The position numbers were made by a program, and so were the translations under genes. The notes under the pieces are model-generated. The model was not told the origin of the DNA. It did not search any database and worked only from the letters and a program-made list of their open reading frames with translations. Shown piece after piece: positions 13,001 to 23,800 of a DNA stretch of 64,000 nt (its first letter is position 1; the number at the start of each line of letters is the position of its first letter). Source of the DNA: Trematomus loennbergii (lineage: Eukaryota; Chordata; Actinopteri; Perciformes; Nototheniidae); the NCBI GenBank assembly GCA_012861695.1, contig JAAOOA010000127.1, forward strand, positions 17,616,755-17,680,754, in the 5' to 3' direction.

Positions 13001-15002
13001 TTCCGTCATGTGTGCCGGCTTCTGTTCGGCAACTATGGCACAGTCGGCACTTGGCTTCAAAGACCCGCCTCCTTGTTGAGCCCTCATTGGCTCCCTGAGC
13101 GATGTCCCATATTGTAGCATCACTGATCAAGAAGAGAGACAGCAGGCATTTGTCTGCTTTAGCTCCGAATATCCCTGTAATGTTTTTCATGTCTATAAAA
13201 AGCGGTTGTTTTTTGGAGCTCAGGCTTTAATAATGGCTCCTTTCTGGCAAGGCACGCAGTTTCCGACAGTCCACTCAGCTGGGGCCTACTGCAGGCTGTG
13301 CTGTGTTGATAATACATTTAGCTGATGAGTGTAGATTGTGCTCTCCACTGATCTACTTCTCATTAGTGTACGTGCACATTGGCCCGTGTTTATTCCTGTG
13401 TGGGTATCTTTGTGTTGTTCTTACATCTATGTATGAAAGTGAGCTCTTATTTTTGAGTGTGACTCCCATGTTATCTGTCTCTGTAGATTCCTCGCTACAT
13501 TCTTACACTCCACGAACTCCTGGCCCACACACCCCATGAACATGTAGAAAGAACCAGTCTGGACTATGCCAAATCCAAGCTGGAGGAGCTTTCCAGGTAC
13601 TTTTGTATAAAGACATTTAAATCAAGACTTCAACTGAGCGACACCTCTTTTCACAGCATACTGGTCAAATGTCAGGTTTTTTAACCAATAAGAGTGCATT
13701 TTATGTTATGCCCCACATTTGTAGATAGATACATTTACATCTAGCAAATAGTCACACAAACGGTAGTATAACCAAAATAAATATTAACTGTATAACGTAA
13801 AATTGAGTACATACAACTTGCATTACTGAAGGCAACTCGGATTACTTTATTAACTTTCTTACATATCATTTATCTTGCTCAAATATTAGCAAATACTGTA
13901 AATGCAAATCATGCTAAAGTCATAAGATTAACAGCAAGAATTCCTGTGGTTATTCTCATTTGTGTGTCTCATTTTATACTGGATTTAATACAGATTTAAT
14001 GAGATTGATTCAATGTTTATTTTCCCCAGAATCATGCACGATGAAGTGAGCGAGACCGAGAACATCAGGAAGAACCTGGCAATAGAGCGCATGATCGTAG
14101 AGGGCTGTGAGATTCTTCTTGACACCAGCCAGACGTTTGTAAGACAAGGTAACTCCTGCCTTCAAGTACTGTACTTCAGATCCCAGTGAGGAAAAGCAGG
14201 ATCTCAGCAGAGGGGATTTCCTGTCCCTCCTTACCTGTCTGACAGCTTGATCTCACACCTCAGCCCTGTATTGAGGGGGAAATTCTCATTCTTAGAAAAA
14301 AAAGGCCCATCCCTCTCTCTCTGGGGAAAAATGTACTCCTCATGAGTCTTTCATTTCCAAGTGTAATTAGACTGTTCAGAGGCAAACTGATGATGAAACT
14401 GGGACTGTAAATGTCAAACGTACCCAACAGGCCTCGACGGGTGAGCAGAGGGAAAACAGAAATTACATTATTTAATCCTTAGTGTCTCATGTGACTCTGC
14501 ATGTATTCAAATGTAAAGGAAGCAAGACAACCAGTTTTTTAAAAACCATTTTCTTCCATTTCTTGTCATTGCCTCTTTTCCACTAGCATATGTGTCTTTC
14601 TCCCTCTCTCTTCCTCCTGCCTCCTTCTATTTACACACACTCTTTTTTTCCCACATACAGGGTCTCTCATCCAGGTGCCGATGAGCGAGAAGGTCAAGAT
14701 CACCCGTGGGCGACTGGGCTCTCTGTCTCTGAAGAAGGAGGGGAGAGGCAGTGCTTTCTCTTCTCCAAGCATGTAATCATCTGCACCAGAGGATCTGGGG
14801 AAAGCTTCATCTCACCAAGGTGGGCCTGCGCTGCTGAGCTAGCAGTGGAGTTGCTCCTTATTTCAAACATCACAACCTTAAGGCACCGCAAAAAAATGAA
14901 TCTCTGAGCTAAATTGAACGGATTAACTGACAGGAGATGAAAGCTCAAGGGTTAGTGATGTCGTGGCTTTTATCAGTGGCGATGACCGCTGACGCACTCA
15001 TG

Positions 15003-15071
<69 letters not shown>

Positions 15072-18000
15072 ACACATCGTACACGTATGAAAGCAGCTGC
15101 TTGATGTCACTTTGATGTGTGTTATGGAGCGGTGGCGTATGATTACTCCACATTACTCAACATTACAAAGGGCGATTGATGTTTGGGGTTCAACATGAGA
15201 ACAAATAAAACACCTCTTCTAAAGTCAGAACAAGAACATTCTTCTTCTGAGATGTTTTAGAAATGAAATGCCAGACATTTACATAATTGATTATTGTTTT
15301 GCTAAGAATTTTCGAGTTTAAGTTAATGACACCTTGCAGTTTACAAAGTAAACAAAATCAACAAATTAACTTCAAATAAATATTTATAAGAAATATATAT
15401 AACATGGTTAACTTTGAATGTAAAATGTTGTTTTCACCATCACATCTGTACTTTTAATTTGAAGGATTTATAAATCTAATTTTGACAGAAAAGCAGTGTA
15501 AAATGTTTGGTATCTTCAATGTTAAAGCATGTTCAGTTGTTGGAGTCATGAAACTAAATATATTTTGTATGTTGTATCCAGAATGGAGTAGTCTCGCTTA
15601 TAGACTGCACTCTTTGGAGGACCCTGAGGGGACAGATGATGAGGGTGAGTGTTTTATTCATACAGCAGTTTACAGAGATACGCATCATATGTACTATGTG
15701 TGCTAATGTATATCATGTATGATTACTAGTGTACCAATATGTATTTATATTTCATAATAACTATTTAAAAAAGAAGCTCCTGCACAAAATGTAAAATTGA
15801 CCATTACTTACTGTAGGTATTAGTTTATGTAGATACAATTGAAAAACACTGAAACTGTATGCTTTAAAACAAATCTTTATTATACTATTCATGAGAATGT
15901 ATTTATAGAGAAATGACTTCTAGTTATGTCTTTGTATTTGTTCAAAGCCAAATCAGACAAGAGCGGCCAGGACATGGAGCACCTGGACTTCAAGATTGTG
16001 GTGGAGCCAAAGGACAGCCAGTCATTCACAGTCATCCTGGTGGCCTCCTCCAGGCAGGAGAAGTCTGCATGGACCAGTGACATCAGCCAGGCACGTCAAC
16101 ATGCATCAGAGTATCTAGCATTCATACGAGAGGCCGAGCATGTTGGCAGAAAGGCTGCACATTGCAGAACTCACTAACATTTCCTCTGTCCTCTCTGTTT
16201 GCTTCTATTGCATCTGTCCCACAGTGCATAGACAACATCCGCTGCAATGGGCTGATGATGAACGCCTTCGAAGACAACTCCAAAGTCACAGTGCCACAGA
16301 TGATCAAGTAACCCTACATTTTTTATATGCAACTCTTTGCAGCTTCTACTTTTCTCAGTATTCACTTCTAATTTTCTTGTTTTTCTGAGCAGGTCAGATT
16401 CAAGTCTGTACTGCGATGATGTAGACATTCGCTTCAGCAAGATGATGAACTCCTGCAAGGTGCTACAGATCCGCTACGCCAGCGTCGAGCGCCTGCTGGA
16501 GAGACTGACTGACCTCCGTTTCCTCTCCATCGACTTCCTCAACACCTTCCTGCACTCCTATCGCGTGTTTACCACCGCTGATGTGGTGCTAGACAAGCTT
16601 ATCACCATCTACAAGAAGCCCATCAGTGCCATCCCTGCGAGGTGAGTCATGTGACATGTGGACAGATTTGAATGTTGCAAGCTTGTTGACTGCATTAACG
16701 AAAAAATAACATCTTATTTGATATGTTTGGCATGCTTTACACTTTACAATTCTGCATTTAAGATAAGATTGTCATGTCATCAATGAGAGGAAGTGCAGTA
16801 GCCAAGGAGCATGAAGGTTTAACTGCAGCTACAGAACTAGTTTCCTCCGTTTATAGCAATAAGGCTGATATCTTTATTCATGTATTCCTGTTTTACATAT
16901 AATAAGGTACATTTTTACAAAGCTTTGCATCTTCAACTGTTGAGTTTTGTTGGTAAATGGAAGCACAGAGATTGAGTAGTAGAGGAAGGCAGGCTTTAGG
17001 ATGCTCCACTATCACGGTGTGTGCGTGTTTGTGTGTGTATTTATGTGCTCGGTGGTCGAACGCAGTAATTGGGTCCAGTCTTTTACTGCCTGTCTGGGAG
17101 TGTCTCAACCGGGCTCTGTCGCTCTATGGCAACCAACCTCGGTGCTGCAGGACCCCACCCTCCCCTCCCTCCCTCTCTCCTTGTCTGCAAAAGATCCATA
17201 GTGTGAAATATTGACGGAGTGTTCGATGGGGCCAATCTCGCCACTCCGCAGGCCTACAGCGAGGGCCCCACTGTGGGGTTCAGATCACGGGGAGCCCCCC
17301 ATGCCCACGCCCTGCAGCATGCTCTCCATGGCGCTTGTCATGTCACTGTGAGACACCTACACTTGGCTGCCTGTGTCAGCAGTGGCCATGCGCACTATCA
17401 CTCGCTGTGCTATTTATGGGAACCCGTGAGGTCGCCAGGAGGGTGGCAGGGAGTGGGAGAGGTTTTCTGCAACACTGCAGCTTGTATTCTGCTCTAAACC
17501 GACGAGACGCGGCTGCAAAGAGACTTCTTGCTGCTGTGCTGACTTGGTTGGCATAAATGAGTAAAGAGGTGTTGTGTATTTAGCTAAGCTCTTAAAACAG
17601 AGAATGGTTACCAACTATCAAAGAAACATATTCCTGTGTTACTAAATTCAAATGCATATATCCTCCCTTAATGCAGGTCCCTGGAGTTATTCTTTGCCAG
17701 CAGTCAGAACAGTAAACTCCTGTATGGAGAGTCTCCCAGCTCCCCCAGGGCAAGCAGGAAGTTCTCCTCCCCTCCTCCTCTCGCTATGACAAAGAATTCA
17801 TCACCAAATCGCCGGCGTAAGCTGTCCCTCAACATCCCCATCATTACTGGGGGCAAAGCTCTTGACCTGGCTGCCCTCAGCTGCTCCTCAAATGGCTATG
17901 CAAGCATGTACTCAACCATGTCACCATTCAGCAAGACCACCTTAGACATCAACAAACTGTACGTGTCCAGCCCTGTCTCGAGCAAAATCCCTGATGAGGG

Positions 18001-21000
18001 GGAGGACAAGAAGGACAAGGTGGAGGACACCACAGTGAGCAAACAAGGTAAGTCAGGAGGAGGAGCATCAGCACATAATCCCAATTTTGACTTGCAGGAA
18101 TCATGTTTTCATTGATCTGTGAAATTGTGTTATGATACAGATCTCTCTGTTCGAGAAGAAGGTGACAACGATCCGAGCCAGAGTGATGACGGGGACGCAG
18201 AAGCCTCTCCCACCAAGTCACCTACCACCCCGAAAAACATCAAAGGCAAAAACTCAGGTACATTGTGTCCTAAACATGTGTGGTAACGTCATTTCCCACT
18301 CTTTACACTGACATGCAACCAATCCAATTCACCAGCCAATTGCACTCTTCTTAGAGCCATCTTCACTGTTTTGTTTGACCACAGCAACAGGCTACATTGT
18401 ATGAACAAAGCTTGTATCTGAAATAGTCTTTGGTTTGTCAAAAGGCCACAAAGGATGAATATTGGAATACAAAGGTTTAGATCTCTTTTTATGGTAAAGT
18501 TCTTACAATTTCTGGTGCAAAAAAAACAAAAAAAACAAAACAATCTTCCAGTGTAAAGCGTTATTCATATCAGATATAAATTGGTCGATGGTAATGATCA
18601 TGTGAGGAAATCCAACGCTTGGCTTCCGTAGGTGTAAGGGAAACTTGTGTCATAGCAACTACATCAGGAGCGTGTTTTCCTGCCGCCCCCAGTAATGAGG
18701 CAGTTTCACTGTAGCCAAGATTATCTGTGCCTTCTAAACCTTCTGACTAAATCACACAATAGATTTTAAATGAATCTATTGAGTGAATTAAAGCATTATC
18801 TGAAAGTGTGAAGCAGTGAATGTCTCACATGGTGCAGGGTTCTTAGCTGCTTCTGATCCGTCTATGTTCCCAGGATTTAAACATAGCAGACTGCAGAGAA
18901 TCTGTTGATTCCTCTGTTATGCTGATATTTGGTGGCTATATTTAGCTGCAACCATCTTGAATATCAAAGCCTCTTGTAAAGGAAAGTCTGGAGGGGAACT
19001 GGTGTGTGGGCCTGTAGTGCCCCCTAGTGGAAGATTTGAAACAAGAAACAGGTCATACTGCAGTAAACAGTCAGTTATATAGTCAGTGACATAAATAATA
19101 GTTCACCAACAGCTCTCTGTTCATTTGAGTAGATGATCATCTTTTACAACTCTCCCCAACTGACCACCAATTTCATTTGCTTATCACCTAAATCTATATC
19201 TAGCAAGTTTTCACATGGTTATTTTCTCCTTCATCTGTTCTTCCCTGTAGAGTTCTCTCTGTTTTCCTACAACAATGGCATGGTGATGTCCTCATGTCGA
19301 GAGATGGATAACAACCGCAGTGCCCTGTCTGCCGCCTCCGCCTTCGCTATTGCTACAGCTGGAGCCAATGAGGGCACACCTACCAAGGAAAAATATCGAC
19401 GGATGTCCCTCGCCAGTACTGGTAAACACAACTATTTACTTTACCATTAGCTCCAGTTTAGTTGCAGGTTAACATAACCAGGCTCATATCAGATTAATGG
19501 ATCCATATTTTGTTGCCAAATGTGCATGTATTATATTTCATAGTGATGAGAGCTTCATGTAAAATCTCACTTTATTTGTTGTATGCAGGTTTCCCAACAG
19601 ATCAGAGAAATGGAGACAAAGAGTTTGTGATCAGACGAGCAGCGACCAACAGAGTCCTGAATGTCCTGAGGCACTGGGTGTCCAAACACTCTCCGGTAAA
19701 ACTCCCAATCACATGAACAGCTGCTTAAAGGTGGGGTAGGTAATTTTGGAGAAACCAGCTCGAGTTCGCTAGAATTTGAAAATACACAGCCGGAACAAAT
19801 CTGCCACTTCCTTACAGAGCCCCTCCTCCAACACACAAGAACGTGCACATGACCAATGAGGGCACGAGATAAGTTTGTGCACAGATGGAAGGCTGACAGG
19901 CAGGTAGGCCATCCAGTCATTTTAGCCGGGCCGGCTAAAATGATTGGTCGTGCTTTTTACAGTACTACGGCTTCCACAGATGACATTTTTGTATGGATTT
20001 TTTGTCAAAGCACTTAAGATATTCATTGCTATCGGGATGTTAAGAGCATTCCATGGAATATAACAAAAAGTGTATCTCGAGCCGGTTTCTCAAACTTACC
20101 TAACCCACCTTTAATAGTGAAGTATTACATAATTGTAAATACATCTCACAATTTTTTTTTAGTAACTTCATTTGCAAAACTAATTTGAATTGCATACAAC
20201 ATTGCATTACTGCCAGTTAGATAAAATAGTACATAATATATATTGCAAACAGAGCTCCTTCTTTGAGGAATGCTGAAATGTACTTATGTTGTCAATATCC
20301 GGTAAAGAAGTAGTTAGAAAACTGAAAAAAGGATCTGAGAAAAATAATAATTGTCTCACTAAAGAGTAGAATTATTTTAAATAACCTCTTATAAGCAAAA
20401 CATGTCACAACTTGATGATTTATGACAAATATACCGTTTTTAAGTTTACAAATGTGCTGTCTGTGCCCTCCAGGATTTTGATAATAACAATGAGTTGAAG
20501 ACTAAAGCTATTGTGTTCCTGGAGGAAGTGATGCATGACCCTGAGCTGTTGACCCAGGAGAGGAAAGCAGCAGCCAACATCATCAGGTACTGTTTTGTGA
20601 CTACAATTCATTATGTAATCCCTTCATTGTACTGTTCATACTTCAGAGTTTGACCTTCACTTTTATCGTCTGACAGGACTCTAACTCAGGAAGATCACGG
20701 TGACAATCAGATCACCCTTAAAGACGTAACACAACTGGTGAGTGAAGTCAGTAGCTGCTGTTGATAAATGTGGAGCAGTTTTGAGCTGCACGAGGCAAGA
20801 TATGTAGTAGCACAATGTGGGGTTATGATGGAGTAGAGCACTTTCATGTTAGAGCTGCTTATTTTCATTATTGATTAACCAGATATTATTTCCTCAATAA
20901 AAAGTTAGAAAAGTCCCATTTGTTTTTCTAAAAGAAAAACTGAAAACATTCCCAGTTGAGAATAAGGAAGCAGAACATCTAAGGGATTTTTTTCTTGCAA

Positions 21001-23800
21001 AGTTAATTCATCAACTATTTGCTGTTGCTTGGATTAAGCTCTCATCAACGTTAACTAAAAGGTTGAATTGTGCAAATAAAGTAAAATATTATGGTTTTCT
21101 ATGTCTAATTCTGTACTATGAAAAGTGAAAAATCCAACTTTTGTGAATCGTTGCAAAGTACAAAGAATATTTAAGATACAGGCCATTAGATACGTTTGCT
21201 TCTCATTATTCTTGTCGTGCATTTAGGGAAAAAGCATCCCGCATTGTTATTTACCAACATCAAATTCATTTTTGAGCATTGTCTGTGATTTACTTGCCTG
21301 CCACTTGTGATAAATTGCTCAGTACATTTATAGTTATTTTTGGGCTGTTTTGTTTCCTCCCAGATTGGAGAAGGGAAGGTGGAGGCCTTTGAGAGTCACT
21401 CTGCGTTGGAGATCGCTGAACAGCTCACTCTGCTGGACCACCTGGTGTTTAAGGTCATCCCATATGAGTGAGTGTCATCACATCTCAGTCGCACGTGTCT
21501 GTGGCCAAGAAAAACACACGGACCAATTCAGTGTTTTCCTTTTTGTTCATCTGTCAACAGAGAGTTCTTTGGACAATGCTGGATGAAGAATGACAAAAAT
21601 GAGAAGACGCCGTACATCATGAGAACAACAAAGCACTTCAATGATGTATGTTACAATCAATAAGATAAGATAGATAAGATAGAGCTTTATTGTCTCCCTT
21701 AGGAGAAATGTGTCTTGGGCATCGAGATAATAAACATAAAACATTCAGGTCAATCAGTCATAGATACAGAACAGAGATCACATATCACATGGCAAAGAAA
21801 CAAACAAGAAGCATACAGGTACAGCACTTTCCCTATTGCACATATCCCTATTGTACATACATAAATCAAATATTGCACTTTCCCTATTGCATTCATACAT
21901 AATCAAATATTGCACTTTTCTCTATTGTATTTATACATAAATCAAATATTGCACCTTCCCTACTGCATTCATACACAAATCAATATTGCACTTTCCCTAT
22001 TGCACCTATGCATAGTGTCCGTCAAATTGCACATATCCCTATTGTGTCCATACCTATTTACACATAATGCACTTTCCCTATTTAACATTCTCGATTGCAC
22101 ATACTACACTGTAAACATTTCGCCTCCCAACAACTCCTAACACAGCATAATCACAATTGTTTCTGACTGTTCAGCAGCTTGATTGACAGTGGAACAAAGG
22201 AAAACTTATACCTGTTCAATTTACAGTTTGGTAATCTATACCTTCTGCAGCAACTCAAACTCTCTATAAGGATGTGTTTGGGGTCGCATGTGATTTTACG
22301 GCCTTGCTTTCTCACCATCTCCTCAAATATCTCCTGAAGAGAGGATGGTGGAAGCATGCCAATTATTATAAGCCCCTGATACAAATCATTTTCTGTAACG
22401 TTTAGTGATTGTAAACCATTTGTTTCTCTCTTTGCCCTGCAAGATAAGCAACCTAATTGCCACAGAGATCCTGCGCTGTGACGACGTGGTCACTCGGGTG
22501 GTGGTCTTAGAGAAATGGGTGGCTGTGGCGGACATCTGTCGCTGCCTCCACAACTACAACGCCGTGCTGGAGATCACCTCGTCCCTCAACCGCAGCTCTG
22601 TCTTCCGCCTCAAGAAGACCTGGCTCAAGGTTTCCAAGCAGGTGTGTATCTTCCTATGTAATGTGCCTTGTGATTTTTCCTCATAATGTGCCTAATGTTA
22701 TCATTAATTGTGTTCTTGACAACCTTTTCTTCCAGACAAAAGCATTGATTGACAAGCTGCAGAAGCTGGTCTCATCAGAGGGGAGGTTCAAAAACCTGAG
22801 AGAGGCTTTAAAGAAGTGAGTGAGACACAGTGTTGTTCTGGATCAACAAAGCAAGCGTGCAGTATAAGTGTACAGTGTTTTTTTTTCTCACCAGTTGTGA
22901 TCCTCCCTGTGTGCCATATCTGGGGATGTACCTCACCGACCTGGCTTTCATTGAGGAGGGAACGCCGAACTACACCGAAGACAACTTGGTCAACTTCTCA
23001 AAGATGAGAATGGTGAGATGTCTAATCACATTAGAGACTTGGCGCAAGGGTGTGTTTTACAGTCAGAATTTCACATCCTTATTCTTGTGTTTTTTCAGAT
23101 TTCTCACATCATCAGAGAAATCAGGCAGTTTCAGCAAACAGCATACAAGATTGACCTGCAACCAAAGGTAAGTCAATCCTGTTTACATGCAAGCCTTATA
23201 CACAGTTCGTAAAGACTATTGTGGCCAGTTCAACTCAAAAGAGATTTATCGTACTTAGTTTGTTTTATTTAAATACTTTTCAGAAGCCTGAAGGAATAAC
23301 TCATCCCATAATTACCAAGAAAAAGGCAAACAAATGAACAGAATATGAAATCAGGAACAAATATTATAGCACACAAAATTACATTCATGTGTTCTTACTG
23401 AACCATTATTATCTTTTCTTTAAAAAGCTGGGTAGTTTTCTTCCGCACTATACAAATTATTTTAAAAAGGGGGGTACAATGACTTATTAGTCAACCTGGT
23501 CTTTACCTTTAGACATGTGCTACTAGTGATGATATGTCATGTGTAGTCATGTTTTTTCTATTAAAGAGGTCACAAACCAACAAAAATTATAAAACCGATT
23601 GGAAAATGAACAATATTGGCTTCCTTATCTATTTTGTGATGTTTGAAAATTGTAAAGCTAGATTTCAATACAAGAATATTTCTTAAACACTTTTTTTTCT
23701 GTTGCAGGTAGCCCAGTATCTACTGGATAATAGTTTTGTTCTGGATGAAGAGAGCATGTACGAAGCCTCACTCAGAATTGAGCCCAAAGTGCTGAACTGA
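4065..23800 (+). CDS. rasgrf1: Ras-specific guanine nucleotide-releasing factor 1 (RasGRF1/CDC25Mm), 27 coding exons
   Basis: Calcium/calmodulin-regulated exchange factor that loads GTP on Ras (C-terminal CDC25 domain) and Rac (DH domain), mainly in neurons. Exons: 4065-4340, 8107-8213, 8489-8636, 10395-10487, 10936-11189, 11918-11997, 12090-12283, 13487-13596, 14030-14148, 14661-14819, 15582-15644, 15948-16090, 16225-16307, 16393-16641, 17677-18047, 18141-18257, 19251-19421, 19589-19695, 20474-20586, 20677-20737, 21364-21467, 21561-21645, 22444-22641, 22736-22815, 22895-23012, 23099-23167, 23708-23800. Expected product about 1255 residues (human 1273). It starts [12 protein letters not shown]. 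Order: PH1 (about 22-130), coiled coil with [22 protein letters not shown] motif ([15 protein letters not shown], about 211), DH (about 245-430), PH2 (about 460-585), REM (about 630-700), serine-rich linker, CDC25 (about 1020-1255, with [18 protein letters not shown]). All but one intron are GT-AG. Exons 10 and 11 contain three 1-base frame breaks (see findings), so the genomic frame as given stops in exon 10. Confidence 0.97.
4341..8106. other. rasgrf1: rasgrf1 intron 1, no further gene seen
   Basis: A 3.8 kb intron between the exon that ends in GLEKQ-like sequence and the exon starting [12 protein letters not shown]. It is AT-rich and holds simple repeats only. The stretch about 7700-7960 is noticeably more GC-rich than its surroundings and has a modest open frame, but I see no splice sites or homology to support an exon. 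Confidence 0.6.
4394..4425. repeat. CT-rich simple repeat
   Basis: A run of CT dinucleotides, preceded by an AC tract at about 4358-4370, just inside rasgrf1 intron 1. Confidence 0.8.
10484..10858 (+). mobile_element. 5'-truncated CR1/L2-type LINE 3' end filling rasgrf1 intron 4
   Basis: Translation gives a decayed RRYRSI..KTKRFGDSF.PQA.RLLN-type C-terminus, the same family as the minus-strand LINE at 57793-58868. The 3' UTR also matches it (CTGTGACCTAAGATTTTC; AACTACTCTGTAGCTATGTT) and ends in the short tandem tail CCTTGAACCCTTGAAC. The fragment makes up most of the 448-base intron between exons 4 and 5, and its 5' breakpoint falls on the exon 4 donor. Confidence 0.8.
15005..15077. repeat. 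(CA)n microsatellite
   Basis: About 35 near-perfect CA dinucleotides in rasgrf1 intron 10, interrupted by a TA near the right end. Expected to be length-polymorphic. Confidence 0.97.
16091..16224 (+). other. rasgrf1: GC-AG intron of rasgrf1 (intron 12)
   Basis: The exon encoding TSDISQ ends CAG and is followed by gcacgt, not gt. The next exon starts after cccacag with TGCATAGACAAC (C-I-D-N-I-R-C-N-G). The protein reads through exactly as in the family only if this GC dinucleotide is the donor. No GT donor nearby keeps the frame. Confidence 0.8.
19725..20114 (-). mobile_element. TTAA-flanked MITE, copy 1 (rasgrf1 intron 18)
   Basis: TTAA at 19725-19728 and 20111-20114 flank a 382-base element with inverted ends AGGTGGGGTAGGTAA and TTACCTAACCCACCT. 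It is closely similar along its length, in inverse orientation, to the elements at 55994-56382 and 61938-62296. No coding capacity. TTAA target preference suggests piggyBac-type mobilisation; the TTAA could alternatively be part of the inverted repeat. Confidence 0.8.
21662..22384 (-). mobile_element. CR1/L2-type LINE 3' fragment in rasgrf1 intron 22
   Basis: On the minus strand, 22150-22384 encodes a decayed LINE C-terminus with the hallmark pattern [11 protein letters not shown] (compare SFFPQAVRLLN in the LINE at 58 kb). The 3' UTR follows and ends in a (GATAA)n-like tail at 21662-21685. It fills most of intron 22 and starts about 16 bases after the exon 22 donor. The 3' UTR includes the tandem array described separately. 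Confidence 0.7.
21824..22100. repeat. Minisatellite, about seven units of 37-41 bases
   Basis: Units begin CACTTTCCCTATTGCA and continue with a variable segment such as TACATAAATCAAATATTG. About seven imperfect units lie head to tail inside the LINE 3' UTR at 21662-22384. Confidence 0.8.

Noticed and set aside
21824..22100. CRISPR-like array of regularly spaced repeats
   Set aside because: Units are contiguous imperfect tandem copies with no unique spacers, in a eukaryotic LINE 3' UTR. It is a minisatellite.
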